From Oscillospiraceae bacterium (GTDB lineage Bacteria > Bacillota > Clostridia > Oscillospirales > Ruminococcaceae), in NCBI GenBank assembly GCA_017460835.1, contig JAFUAD010000051.1, positions 1 to 35,215 on the forward strand: 35,215 bases of DNA, in the 5' to 3' direction. The notes under the pieces are model-generated. The model ran no database searches, had not been told where the DNA came from, and saw only the letters and a list, made by a program, of their open reading frames with translations. Positions within the stretch are counted from its first letter, which is position 1. The number at the start of each line of letters is the position of its first letter. Shown here one piece after another: positions 24,744 to 33,145 of this stretch. Made by a program: the position numbers and the translations under genes.

Positions 24744-25358
24744 ATGTATTGTCTGAATTGCGGAAAAATGCTGCTTGACGGAGGCCGGTTCTGCCCCGGA
24801 TGCGGAACCCCGTTGCACGAAACAGTGCCGGAAAAGCCGGCGGTACGGTACTCAAAGCCCTCGCAGCTTGCCAAGCCCAGAAAAAAGCACCCTGTATTGA
24901 TCGTCTTTTTCCTTTTGATTATCGGAATCGGCTTCCTTGTTGTGAGTCAGTATATCAAGGAAAATAAAAGCGACAAGAAGCCCCCGCTCAAGACCTATGA
25001 TTACGGTGCTTTCACGATCGACCTTCCGGACAACATGGAGGAGGGACACAACTACTTCGATCTGGGTAACGACACCGTGAACTTCAACCAGGATATCAAA
25101 AAAAATAATCCCGGTTTGACCGCAGAAGAATATGCAAAAGAAATGGAAGCCAGCTTCAAAACGAACAATGCGGTTTCAGACGTCAAGCGCAGCGGTACAA
25201 TCCTGACCTATACGAGCAAGGATATCGCCGGCCTACCCGTTGAGACAATGTGCAGTTTTTACACCAGCGGAGATAACGTGATTATGATTACCCTAAGCGG
25301 GAGAAAAGGAAATGAGAGCTATTTCAGAGAGCTTCTCGATACCGTAAAAATCAAGTAA
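24744..25358 (+). CDS. Zinc-ribbon membrane protein (204 aa)
   Basis: The ATG at 24744 follows TAGGAGGAATCATC. An N-terminal zinc ribbon has Cys at 3, 6, 17 and 20. A short linker and basic stretch lead to one transmembrane helix (about 50-70). The outside domain (75-204) begins TYDYGAFTIDLPDNM and is otherwise unassigned; an analogous opening (DLGDMTIDYEADV) occurs in the lipoprotein at 21289. It is driven by LytTR-type site 2 and followed by the response regulator gene 64 bases on. Confidence 0.85.
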   Translation: MYCLNCGKMLLDGGRFCPGCGTPLHETVPEKPAVRYSKPSQLAKPRKKHPVLIVFFLLIIGIGFLVVSQYIKENKSDKKPPLKTYDYGAFTIDLPDNMEEGHNYFDLGNDTVNFNQDIKKNNPGLTAEEYAKEMEASFKTNNAVSDVKRSGTILTYTSKDIAGLPVETMCSFYTSGDNVIMITLSGRKGNESYFRELLDTVKIK

Positions 25359-25422
25359 ATTATCAGTCAAAGCTGTGCCGCAGGATCGGTACGGCTTTGC
25401 GCTGCTTTCAGGAGGAACCCTT

Positions 25423-26124
25423 ATGTGGATCGCAATTTGTGACGACGAGAAACGATTTCTCAACGATTTATCCGAAATAATCCGAAGACATTATCACAGC
25501 CTTGATATCGCGGTAAACAAGTTTTCGAGCGGTTCCGAGCTGCTCCAGAGCTTTTACAGAGTCAAATACGATATCGTATTTCTTGATATTGAAATGCCGG
25601 GACTTGACGGCATTTCTCTTGCCAGAAAGATCCGGGAGCTGAGCGAGGATGTGTATATCGTGTTCCTGACCGGGCATATCGAATATGCGCTCAAGGGATA
25701 TGAGGTAAACGCTCTGCGTTATCTCACCAAGCCTGCGACCGATGCGAGCGTGCATGAGGTTCTCGATCAGGTGCTGAAAAAGCAGAGCAATGAAAAATCG
25801 CTCTGGCTGAAAAACCGCGACGGGGAACGCAGAATCCGGCTTTCAGAGATCGTTTTTATCGAGGCACAGGATCAGAATATCGTCTTCTACACACCATCTG
25901 ACAGCTTTGAGATTCGCGGAAAGCTGAATGATTACGAGCAGCAGCTGAAGCAGGAGGGATTCTTCCGCATCCACCGCAGCTACATTGTCTCACTGTCTAA
26001 AATTTCAGGGGTTACCGGCAAGGAGATTACGGTTACGGGCGGTTACAGGCTGCCCGTCGCAAGAGCAAAGGAACGCGAGTTCCGGGATGCATTTATGTCA
26101 TATATCAGCAAGGAGGCGTTCTGA
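25423..26124 (+). CDS. LytTR-family response regulator (233 aa)
   Basis: The ATG at 25423 follows CAGGAGGAACC. Receiver domain: acidic pair D7-D8, phosphoacceptor Asp55 in FLDIEMPG, and Lys in LRYLTKP near 104. The LytTR DNA-binding domain covers about 135-233, with FIEAQDQNIVFYT and FFRIHRSYIVSLSKI. It pairs with the GHKL kinase at 22340 and most likely binds the direct repeats at 20928, 24601 and 26165, one of which lies upstream of its own operon, so it would autoregulate. A terminator follows at 26131. Confidence 0.94.
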   Translation: MWIAICDDEKRFLNDLSEIIRRHYHSLDIAVNKFSSGSELLQSFYRVKYDIVFLDIEMPGLDGISLARKIRELSEDVYIVFLTGHIEYALKGYEVNALRYLTKPATDASVHEVLDQVLKKQSNEKSLWLKNRDGERRIRLSEIVFIEAQDQNIVFYTPSDSFEIRGKLNDYEQQLKQEGFFRIHRSYIVSLSKISGVTGKEITVTGGYRLPVARAKEREFRDAFMSYISKEAF

Positions 26125-26130
26125 TCTGCT

Positions 26131-26166
26131 GCGCTCCCGGTAACATCCGGGGGCGCTATTTCATTT
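26131..26166 (+). terminator. Intrinsic terminator after the response regulator
   Basis: GCGCTCCCGG and CCGGGGGCGC pair (one G-T) around TAACAT, followed by TATTTCATTT. Confidence 0.7.
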
Positions 26167-26228
26167 CACGACATCAGCGCGGCACTTCACGACAATTTCC
26201 GCAAAAGTTATGCGATCTGTGTTATCAT
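26165..26228 (+). promoter_or_regulatory. LytTR-type operator and promoter, site 3
   Basis: TTCACGACA (26165-26173) and TTCACGACA (26186-26194), 21 bp apart, with 28 bases to the -10 box TATCAT (26223-26228), then CTCAGAGC. It drives the transglutaminase gene at 26458. The first repeat touches the terminator of the previous gene. Confidence 0.75.
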
Positions 26229-26241
26229 GTTCTCAGAGCTA

Positions 26242-26415
26242 GGGAATCACTGATTAAATCTGGTGCGCGAGATGCGCAGTCAGATTTTTCGTCAGATTGT
26301 ACGAAAACGACGCCGCTGGGCTGGCGCCCAGCAAGGAGGTTTCGTGCAATATGGCGGAAAAGATGCAAGCAGATTGCGTGCCAAGCCGTATGGAGTGATT
26401 TAATCAGTGGTTCCC
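26242..26415. mobile_element. MITE-like element, copy 2, complete (174 bp)
   Basis: The left end GGGAATCACTGATTAAATC and the reverse complement of the right end GATTTAATCAGTGGTTCCC match at 18 of 19 positions. Both ends are flanked by TA (26240-26241 and 26416-26417), a target-site duplication typical of IS630/Tc1-mariner-mobilised elements. The core contains a GCTGGGC/GCCCAGC hairpin. It codes for no supported protein and sits in the 5' leader of the transglutaminase gene, 13 bases after the -10 box of site 3. Copy 1 at 1-139 shares the core. Confidence 0.85.
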
Positions 26416-26457
26416 TAAGGAAACGGCTCAAAATACCGATTACGGGAGGAACATGAT

Positions 26458-27981
26458 ATGAAAAAGATCATCACATTATTTTTGGCAGCGACACTGACTG
26501 CCTCCGCACTTGCACTGACCGTCAAAGGAAATTCAGACACCGATTGCCCGAATATTTCCAGCTTTCTGCACACATGGTTCGATCAGGATGAAAACGGGAA
26601 CGAAAGCAGCACGGATACCCTGCTTTTCGCCGAGAGCACAACTGCATCTGATACGACAAGCACCACCGAGACTACCACAACCCTGACCACTGCATCCGCA
26701 ACAGAACGGACGAAGGTCACCACAACCTCATCGGCAGTTGTCACCACTGTCGTCACAACAAGGCAAACAAGCGAAACCGCATCCTGCACAACAACGGCAG
26801 CTTCCGGTTCTTCGGCCAACCGCACATACAGCCGCGCTGCTGATTCATCGGTCAGCCGAATGAAATACTGGAAGCATGTTTCACCGGATCCCGGCAACAC
26901 AATGAAGGATACAACGCTCCATCTCACCTCCTCCGATGACCTCTTTACAATTTCAAAAAACCAAACATGGTACTTCTATCATTTCGATCAGAGCGGCGTG
27001 ACCGGCATCGGCATCAACGGCGAGCAGTTCCATTCGGTCGGATACGCGCAGCTTTATGCAGCGATCGAGGACAACCGATACCTCACTGTCAGCTTCACTT
27101 CGGACTCAGACGATATCGAATGCAGAGACATTACGATGACGCTCGGACTGGACAGCAGCGCCGATCTTGACACGGAATTCAGCAGATACGAGATGCAGCT
27201 CACAGCAGATCTGTACGACCGCTGCTTCGTGAACGGCATTTATGAGCTTGATGCATCATACAGCTTCCGCGATGAGCCCGAGCACTGCACGCTCTATCTT
27301 TTCGTAAACTGCGTATCCGACAGCGCTGAGGACTATGAGTTCTATATCTGTTACGGAGAGCAGCAATACATCTCCCGGAACTTTTCACCTGCCGAACGGC
27401 GCCGGGAAATCACAGACCTGCTGACCATCCAGGGCGTAACAGCGTCCAATTCGCTCGATCCGGATGTCATTTATCCTTACTGCGCCAGCAGCACAACCAG
27501 TGATACGGATTTCTGGATCAAGAAGTCTCATGAGATTCTCGACGGCTATGGCAATCTCAGTGCCGGTCAGAAGCTCCTGTACCTGCATGACTGGATGACC
27601 TCCAATATGAAATATGACTATTACAAGGTAAACGTGCTGTCCGCGCCGCGGTATTATGTCGGCAGAAAGCTGGATACCTCGATGTACCTCTCCAACAACT
27701 ATACCGGCGTGTGCCTTGATTTCTCCTGCATCTATGCGATCATGTGCCGCGAGGCAGGTATCCCGTGCGTCGTACTGAACGATAATTCGCATGCGTGGAA
27801 TGCAGTATACCTAAACGGCGACGGATGGGTCGAGGTGGATCTCACGGTCGATGTAAACCGCTTCGTATACGGCAAAGATCTCAGCAAGGTCTCCGGCACA
27901 TGCCTCTATCGCTACGAAGGCTTTGCATCCTTCGATGTCAACACGCATACGCCGGATTCAGCAATCCGATTCTGCTTCTGA
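26458..27981 (+). CDS. Secreted transglutaminase-like protein (507 aa)
   Basis: The ATG at 26458 follows GGGAGGAACATGAT. A signal peptide (about 1-22) and a Thr-rich linker (about 60-120, in part TTTTLTTASATERTKVT) lead to a mixed domain, then a transglutaminase-like fold. Catalytic residues are visible: Cys near 418 in GVCLDFSC, His near 443 in DNSHAWNAV, and Asp near 460 in WVEVDLT. Such proteins are cysteine proteases or crosslinkers at the cell surface. Transcription is predicted from the LytTR-type promoter at 26165, through the MITE in the leader. It is a one-gene unit ending at the terminator at 28041. Confidence 0.9.
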   Translation: MKKIITLFLAATLTASALALTVKGNSDTDCPNISSFLHTWFDQDENGNESSTDTLLFAESTTASDTTSTTETTTTLTTASATERTKVTTTSSAVVTTVVTTRQTSETASCTTTAASGSSANRTYSRAADSSVSRMKYWKHVSPDPGNTMKDTTLHLTSSDDLFTISKNQTWYFYHFDQSGVTGIGINGEQFHSVGYAQLYAAIEDNRYLTVSFTSDSDDIECRDITMTLGLDSSADLDTEFSRYEMQLTADLYDRCFVNGIYELDASYSFRDEPEHCTLYLFVNCVSDSAEDYEFYICYGEQQYISRNFSPAERRREITDLLTIQGVTASNSLDPDVIYPYCASSTTSDTDFWIKKSHEILDGYGNLSAGQKLLYLHDWMTSNMKYDYYKVNVLSAPRYYVGRKLDTSMYLSNNYTGVCLDFSCIYAIMCREAGIPCVVLNDNSHAWNAVYLNGDGWVEVDLTVDVNRFVYGKDLSKVSGTCLYRYEGFASFDVNTHTPDSAIRFCF

Positions 27982-28040
27982 CAGTGCCGGTTCCGAACAA
28001 ATCAAAGCTCAAATCCGGCCAATCCGCATAATCCAAACAA

Positions 28041-28080
28041 AATCACCGCCTGATTTTCCAAAATCGGGCGGTGATTCTTT
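28041..28080 (+). terminator. Intrinsic terminator after the transglutaminase gene
   Basis: AATCACCGCC and GGCGGTGATT form a perfect 10-bp stem, extended inward by GATTTT/AAAATC, then CTTTC. A strong structure with a short T tail. Confidence 0.8.
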
Positions 28081-28123
28081 CAGAATAATAATTTGTACCG
28101 CAGCATTGTTTCTGCATTTCCGC

Positions 28124-28152
28124 TTGCGTTTTCCCGGAGAATCAGGTATAAT
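28124..28152 (+). promoter_or_regulatory. Promoter of the M20 peptidase gene
   Basis: TTGCGT (28124-28129), 17 bases, TATAAT (28147-28152), 33 bases before the ATG at 28186. Confidence 0.8.
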
Positions 28153-28185
28153 AGTATCACAAGATAAAGCAACGGAGGGATTCAT

Positions 28186-29316
28186 ATGACACCGGCCATA
28201 CATCCGGAGCGGCTTTCGGCAGATTTTCTTGCGCTGGCCGCTGCAAGCTCCGAGAGTCTGAATGAGCGCTGCATCGCCGATCTGCTGACAGAGAAGCTGC
28301 ATGAGCTTGGATTTTCTGTTTATGAGGACAATGCCGGCGCGCTGCTCGGCGGAAATGCCGGAAATCTGTACGGATACCTTGCCGGCGCGCTTTCCGGAGC
28401 GCCGCTTCTGCTCTCGGCGCATATGGATACCGTCAGACCCGGACACAACAAGCGCCCGATTCTGCATGAGGACGGCACGTTTACATCTGACAGGACAACT
28501 GTGCTCGGTGCCGACGACTGCGCGGGAATTGCCGAAATTTTAGAGGGAATCCGCAGTGTGCAGGAATCCGGTATTCCGCATCGGAGCATCGAGGTGCTGT
28601 TTCCGGTTGCCGAGGAAATCTATATTCAGGGCAGCGGCGTATTTGACTTCCGCCGCATTCAGGCAAAGGAAGCATATGTGCTCGATATGAGCGGCCCGGT
28701 CGGGAGCGCAGCCGTCCGTGCGCCGTCGCTGATTTCCTTTCGCGTGACGGTGACCGGCAGGGCATCTCATGCGGGCTTTGCACCCGAGAACGGAATCCAT
28801 GCCATCAAGGCAGCAGCAATTGCAATCGCAAAGCTCCCGCAGGGTCAGATCGACCCGGAAACAACCGCAAACATCGGTACGATCACGGGCGGAGCCGAGA
28901 AAAATATCGTGCCGGAGCAGTGCATCTGTACGGGCGAGGTGCGGAGCTTTTCGCATGCGCGCGCATTGCAGCATATTGATGAGATCCGGCAGGCATTCTC
29001 AGAGGCCGCGTCTGCCTGCGGTGCGGTTTCAGAGATGGAGACCAGAGAGATTCTGCGTGCTTATGATGTTCCGGCGGAGGCTCCGGTCGTACAGCGATTT
29101 GTGCGCGTCTGCAAGCAAATGGGGCTCCCCGCTGAGCTGCGCCGCACATTCGGCGGCAGCGACAATCACAATTTCCTGAAGGCCGGCATCAGCGGGATTG
29201 TTCTCTCCTGCGGCATGAACCGCGTGCATTCGACGGACGAATCTGTTACATTGCCGGAACTGGAGCAGGGCGCGTCGCTCGTCGCGGGATTGATCGCGGA
29301 TTGCCCACATGATTAA
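28186..29316 (+). CDS. M20-family metallopeptidase, peptidase T-like (376 aa)
   Basis: The ATG at 28186 follows GGAGGGATTC. Zinc ligands and catalytic residues in order: AHMDT near 78-82, GADDCAG near 107-113, the Glu pair in PVAEEIYIQG near 143, Asp in VLDMSG near 167, and His in RVHSTDE near 347. The middle dimerisation domain (about 180-290) is present, with ITVTG-like VTVTGRASHAGFAP. Length fits the family (about 370-410). It hydrolyses small peptides or amino-acid conjugates in the cytoplasm. No signal peptide. It is an ordinary housekeeping gene unrelated to its neighbours. Confidence 0.92.
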   Translation: MTPAIHPERLSADFLALAAASSESLNERCIADLLTEKLHELGFSVYEDNAGALLGGNAGNLYGYLAGALSGAPLLLSAHMDTVRPGHNKRPILHEDGTFTSDRTTVLGADDCAGIAEILEGIRSVQESGIPHRSIEVLFPVAEEIYIQGSGVFDFRRIQAKEAYVLDMSGPVGSAAVRAPSLISFRVTVTGRASHAGFAPENGIHAIKAAAIAIAKLPQGQIDPETTANIGTITGGAEKNIVPEQCICTGEVRSFSHARALQHIDEIRQAFSEAASACGAVSEMETREILRAYDVPAEAPVVQRFVRVCKQMGLPAELRRTFGGSDNHNFLKAGISGIVLSCGMNRVHSTDESVTLPELEQGASLVAGLIADCPHD

Positions 29317-29323
29317 CAAAAAG

Positions 29324-29358
29324 CTGCACCCTCTGGACAGTCAGAGGGTGCAGTTTCG
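29324..29358. terminator. Bidirectional terminator between converging genes
   Basis: CTGCACCCTCTG and CAGAGGGTGCAG form a perfect 12-bp stem with a 6-base loop. The plus strand continues TTTCGCTT and the minus strand CTTTTTGTTAA, so it serves both the M20 gene and the M4 protease gene. Confidence 0.88.
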
Positions 29359-29369
29359 CTTATTTTGGA

Positions 29370-32300
29370 TTAACCGAGAACCTGCGCGATCGTGTCGATC
29401 GTCAGCTCATACTTGCGGCCATGCGACTCCCATCCGTCAAACGTGTGCTCTGCAACGAGCCTCTCGTATTCTTCATGCGTTACAGGCTCTCCGTTGATGA
29501 TATAGTACCGTTCCGCTTCTGTCATAACCGCTCCCGCATTTGATTCAGCTGAGAAAATCAATTTGAATTCATTGTTTTCCAGTCTGTAATGCGAATCAGT
29601 ACCGTAACCCTGCGCCATAAATCCGGACCACATCAGATTATGGCTTGCATTGTATGAAACCTCGCCGTATTCGCCAAAAGAACCAAGCTCGATGATCTCT
29701 CCGTTGTCAACAGTGTAAATCTGAACCGATGCAACGTGGAAGTACGCGCCTGATATCAATAATTCCGGAATTTCATCACCGTTCATATCAACAAGGTCAA
29801 ACATCGCGTAAATATTATCCGGATTTATTTCTGCCCTTAATTTGGCCGCATACAGGCTTCTCCAGTCGGTTACCTGAGACAGATCCAATTCACGCCCTGT
29901 GATACGATGATATGTTTCGGCGGAAACCGCAAATCTGTCGTCAGATATAAACCAGTTGCCGAACCCGTAATTCACACATGTCTGATTTCCGTTGTCATCC
30001 TGTCCTTTCTCCATATCCCGGTACATCGCATCAAATCCCGACGTATAGAACGAATCCCAGAAAATTTCGAGAGACTCAAAGTCCGGATCATCCGGAATCC
30101 CGTTTTCCTGATCGAATTCGCAGATTGCATATGCTTTGCTGCGGTTGGAATCCTGTATGAATTTTCCGTCATTCCATTCGCCGTTCGGGAAGATCAGCGC
30201 ATAATGCTCAAGATCCTGCTCATTATTCGGCTCGCCGGCGCGCCAGTTCTCATAGCTCGACTGCCGGTTGTCCAGCCATACCCAGTTTCCCTCGTGCCCC
30301 TCATCGGAATAACCGAAATAGGCATAGTCAAGCCCGAGCTTCTCTACGCATTCAGCCAGAAATGCATTTTCGTCCGCGTCATTGATATGTGCAAAGTATC
30401 CGCCGAGATGTTCAAATCCCTCTGCGGTCTGATCTCCTGTCATCTGAACCTTAAGAAATAGATAGGAATGGCCTTTATAGCGGTAGATATCGCCGATTTT
30501 TTCTGTAAAATCCTCCATCCTCAGCGTTTTGGAAACCCCAACAAATTTTCTTCCGTCAAATTTGTACTGACAGTAATCCGTACTGGGAACGCCGTACTGA
30601 TAAGTGCAGATATAATAATTTTTGTCCTTTGTATTATAAAATACAACCTCATAGTCATCAATACTGATAGAATTCAGATTGCTTTTTTCATAGACAAGCT
30701 CCGGCCTTCCGTTGATCAGCGTATAAATCCTGACCGATGTACTCATTTCCTTTGTGCCGGCAAGATAGAGCTCGGAAATTCCGTCACAATTGAAATCAAT
30801 CAGCCTGCATAACATGTCGTTCGGCAGGGTTTGGTCGCCGCTCCGAACCGGGAACCCGTAGATGTCGATAAAGCTGTTCAGCACATCGGCATAGACGGTG
30901 TAATCAGGCTCAGTCTGCTGCTGCGGTGTCCCTCCGTTCAGAGTCAGCCCCGCATCATCGCATACCTTTGCGATTCCGGCTTGCTGTGCATCGCTCAGCC
31001 CGAGCAGCTCCGCAGCGTGCTCCAGAGCATACCGGCAATCCATGAAGGTCGAATCTCCGTGAAGCTGGAGCAGAGCAGTATACCAGAGCTGCGCAGTCAG
31101 ACGGGTATCCCTGACCGCAGTCTGATTTGCCGTGTAGGAGTCTGTTGCTGTGCCGTTGTAGATGCTGTATGCAATATGGCTGATCAGGGTGCTTGCGCCG
31201 TGGCAGTCAAGGGAGGAGGAATATTCTGCGTAATTCGTGATATGCTTGCCCCCCTCAACGCTCTTGCTGAGATCGTTGAGATCACGGATGCTGATGCTGT
31301 TGCCGATAATCCAGTTGGGGGTGCGCCCGTATATGGATGCCTCGGCGCATTCTCCGAGAATATCGGCAAAAGCTTCGTTCATGGCACAGGACTGCTGAGA
31401 GATGCCGAAATGCGCGGTGTGACGCACAATGGCATGCGTGTATTCATGTGCCATGATATCGGGATAGGCACAGAGGTAATTCTGGAAGTAGCTGATCGGG
31501 CAGACGGCGATCATTTCGCCGTAGCCGTGATCTGTGCCGTCCCAGTAAAACGCATTGTCCTTTCCGCTCCAGACATGGGGAATGTACCCTACATAAAAAT
31601 AGACATTCACAGGAGAGCCTTTGCCGTCAAGCGCATAGTATCCGAGCGTATCGGCAAAGAAATCGTAGATATTCTCCATGTTGCCGAGTGTCTCGGCGGC
31701 AACCGCAGCATCCCGCTGTTTCAGCGAAGCTGCATCGGTTTTCGTGCTGAAAACGGAATAATCTCCGGGAACCCACCAGTAATCGGAGCGGAGCTTGTTG
31801 ACGCTGATATTCCGCTGCGCATCAAAAAACACAAGCTCACTGCCGGAATCGTCGATATCGAGATCATAGCTTTCCAGCTCGCCGTTTACCGTGATATCCT
31901 GAAATTCCTGAACGCTCCCGAGATAGGAGCCGTCATCAGCATTGAAAAAGAGCACGGTTCCGCCGGAGGTTAATCTGTATGCGAGCACGGGAGCCGAATC
32001 AAATGTGAAGATGCACAGCTCCGGCGAAGTGAACACGATATTTTCTAAGCTGCCGTCGGAAATACTGCGAAGATAATCCGCGGCGGCTTTTTGAATCTCA
32101 TCCGCACTCATCCCCGGAGAGACATCAATCGCCGCACAATCGGTCATATTGGAGGACAGCGAGAATGCGCGGTCCTGTTCATCCGCTGTCAGGATCACAT
32201 CTCTGCCGTAGACCGGCAGCTCCTTGTAATAAAGCTGAAAACGGTAAAAGTCACTGCCGCCGGATTCATATTCCCCGATCGGACGGATGTCATAATCGGA

Positions 32301-32840
32301 GCTGCTCAGATCAACGGCCTGCTCCGCCCCGACGATCACATCATACGCCGTATCCGCGTTCTTTACGGTAATATTCTGGCCGCGCAGGTCGGTGAACGCC
32401 GTGCTGCCGGCCTGCTCCGTATCCGGATCGTCATAGGAAAGCGCAAGCGGTTCGAGATAGTCCGATATCGGCCTTTCCGCCGCAGAATCCGGCGCAGCGG
32501 AGCTCTCGTTTCCCTTCCGGCTCCGCGAAAGCCGGGTCAGGCCGAAGATCAGCGCAGAAACGCCGCCCAGCAGAACAATCGGCGCCAGAATGAGCGCAAC
32601 AAGACGCTTTTTGCTCCCCTTTTTCCCATTCGGGGCTTGCTGCTGTGCCGGCGGCTGTATCGGCGGCTGTATCGGTTGTTGTACCGGCTGCTGTATCGGC
32701 TGCTGTATCGGCTGCTGTACCGGTTGCTGTACCGGTTGCTGTACCGGTTGCTGTACCGGCTGCTGCCCTGTCTGCTGTCCGCATGACGGACAGAAATAAA
32801 AATAACCGTTCAGTGTTTTTCCGCAATGTTTGCAGACCAT
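29370..32840 (-). CDS. Zinc-ribbon, membrane-anchored M4 metalloprotease with C-type lectin domain (1157 aa)
   Basis: The start at 32840 (MVCKHCG, after AAAAGGAAGTGG) matches the zinc-ribbon paralogs; an ATG at 32873 with GGAGGG is an equally good alternative and adds 11 residues. Parts in order: a zinc ribbon with CKHCG and CPSCG (1-23); a Gln-Gln-Pro-Val repeat (about 26-70); a transmembrane helix (about 83-105); a propeptide-like region; an M4 (thermolysin-type) domain with HEYTH near 463 and NEAFAD near 485; EF-like or VCBS-type domains with DVNGDE-like DMNGDEIPELL; and a C-type lectin-like domain (about 840-905) with GEPNN and WND. It would be a surface protease anchored by one helix, with the zinc ribbon inside. 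Promoter at 32915-32943. Confidence 0.9.
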   Translation of the reverse strand: MVCKHCGKTLNGYFYFCPSCGQQTGQQPVQQPVQQPVQQPVQQPIQQPIQQPVQQPIQPPIQPPAQQQAPNGKKGSKKRLVALILAPIVLLGGVSALIFGLTRLSRSRKGNESSAAPDSAAERPISDYLEPLALSYDDPDTEQAGSTAFTDLRGQNITVKNADTAYDVIVGAEQAVDLSSSDYDIRPIGEYESGGSDFYRFQLYYKELPVYGRDVILTADEQDRAFSLSSNMTDCAAIDVSPGMSADEIQKAAADYLRSISDGSLENIVFTSPELCIFTFDSAPVLAYRLTSGGTVLFFNADDGSYLGSVQEFQDITVNGELESYDLDIDDSGSELVFFDAQRNISVNKLRSDYWWVPGDYSVFSTKTDAASLKQRDAAVAAETLGNMENIYDFFADTLGYYALDGKGSPVNVYFYVGYIPHVWSGKDNAFYWDGTDHGYGEMIAVCPISYFQNYLCAYPDIMAHEYTHAIVRHTAHFGISQQSCAMNEAFADILGECAEASIYGRTPNWIIGNSISIRDLNDLSKSVEGGKHITNYAEYSSSLDCHGASTLISHIAYSIYNGTATDSYTANQTAVRDTRLTAQLWYTALLQLHGDSTFMDCRYALEHAAELLGLSDAQQAGIAKVCDDAGLTLNGGTPQQQTEPDYTVYADVLNSFIDIYGFPVRSGDQTLPNDMLCRLIDFNCDGISELYLAGTKEMSTSVRIYTLINGRPELVYEKSNLNSISIDDYEVVFYNTKDKNYYICTYQYGVPSTDYCQYKFDGRKFVGVSKTLRMEDFTEKIGDIYRYKGHSYLFLKVQMTGDQTAEGFEHLGGYFAHINDADENAFLAECVEKLGLDYAYFGYSDEGHEGNWVWLDNRQSSYENWRAGEPNNEQDLEHYALIFPNGEWNDGKFIQDSNRSKAYAICEFDQENGIPDDPDFESLEIFWDSFYTSGFDAMYRDMEKGQDDNGNQTCVNYGFGNWFISDDRFAVSAETYHRITGRELDLSQVTDWRSLYAAKLRAEINPDNIYAMFDLVDMNGDEIPELLISGAYFHVASVQIYTVDNGEIIELGSFGEYGEVSYNASHNLMWSGFMAQGYGTDSHYRLENNEFKLIFSAESNAGAVMTEAERYYIINGEPVTHEEYERLVAEHTFDGWESHGRKYELTIDTIAQVLG
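32652..32768 (-). repeat. 12-bp tandem repeat coding for the QQPV linker
   Basis: About nine tandem units of 12 bases (CTGCTGTACCGG on the plus strand, with variants CTGCTGTATCGG and CTGTATCGGCGG) encode a Gln-Gln-Pro-Val/Ile repeat between the zinc ribbon and the membrane helix of the M4 protease gene. In-frame unit number could vary by slippage without breaking the gene. Confidence 0.85.
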
Positions 32841-32914
32841 ATTTCCACTTCCTTTTCCTGAATCGCCTGTCATCACGGGATCCCTCCGTGAAATGATTAT
32901 GATTACCCAATCAT

Positions 32915-32943
32915 ATTATAGCATATTATGGCGGAAAACGCAA
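32915..32943 (-). promoter_or_regulatory. Promoter of the M4 protease gene
   Basis: On the minus strand TTGCGT (32938-32943), 17 bases, TATAAT (32915-32920). A small palindrome ATGATT-GGGT-AATCAT (32899-32914) overlaps the expected start site. Confidence 0.75.
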
Positions 32944-33031
32944 TGGGAGCATGAGAAAAAGTACGATGGGAACTGCCGGAAACAGCATTTGGATTCGCAA
33001 TGAGCTTCTTGTGATTATTTACAGAATCCTA

Positions 33032-33060
33032 TTGAACTTTTCAATAAAATATGGTATCAT
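33032..33060 (+). promoter_or_regulatory. Promoter of the winged-helix gene
   Basis: TTGAAC (33032-33037), 17 bases, TATCAT (33055-33060). It lies within the upstream extension of the open frame, so translation probably starts further down. Confidence 0.65.
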
Positions 33061-33145
33061 CGGTGTCGGTGTTGTGGGCGGTGTTGCCTATATTGCATAT
33101 AAGGTCGGTGAGTGCAACGGAGAGATGAACGAGAGGGTTCACGCT

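Noticed and set aside
26225-26431. Minus-strand frame of 68 codons across the MITE
   Set aside because: It lies mostly in the non-coding element, lacks a ribosome site, and the similar frame in copy 1 only reflects shared DNA.
30831-31973. Long open frame on the plus strand (380 codons)
   Set aside because: Antisense to the M4 protease domain, which has its catalytic motif in the other strand.
32652-32768. Possible CRISPR-like array
   Set aside because: Units are 12-bp direct tandem repeats without spacers and code for a QQPV linker.
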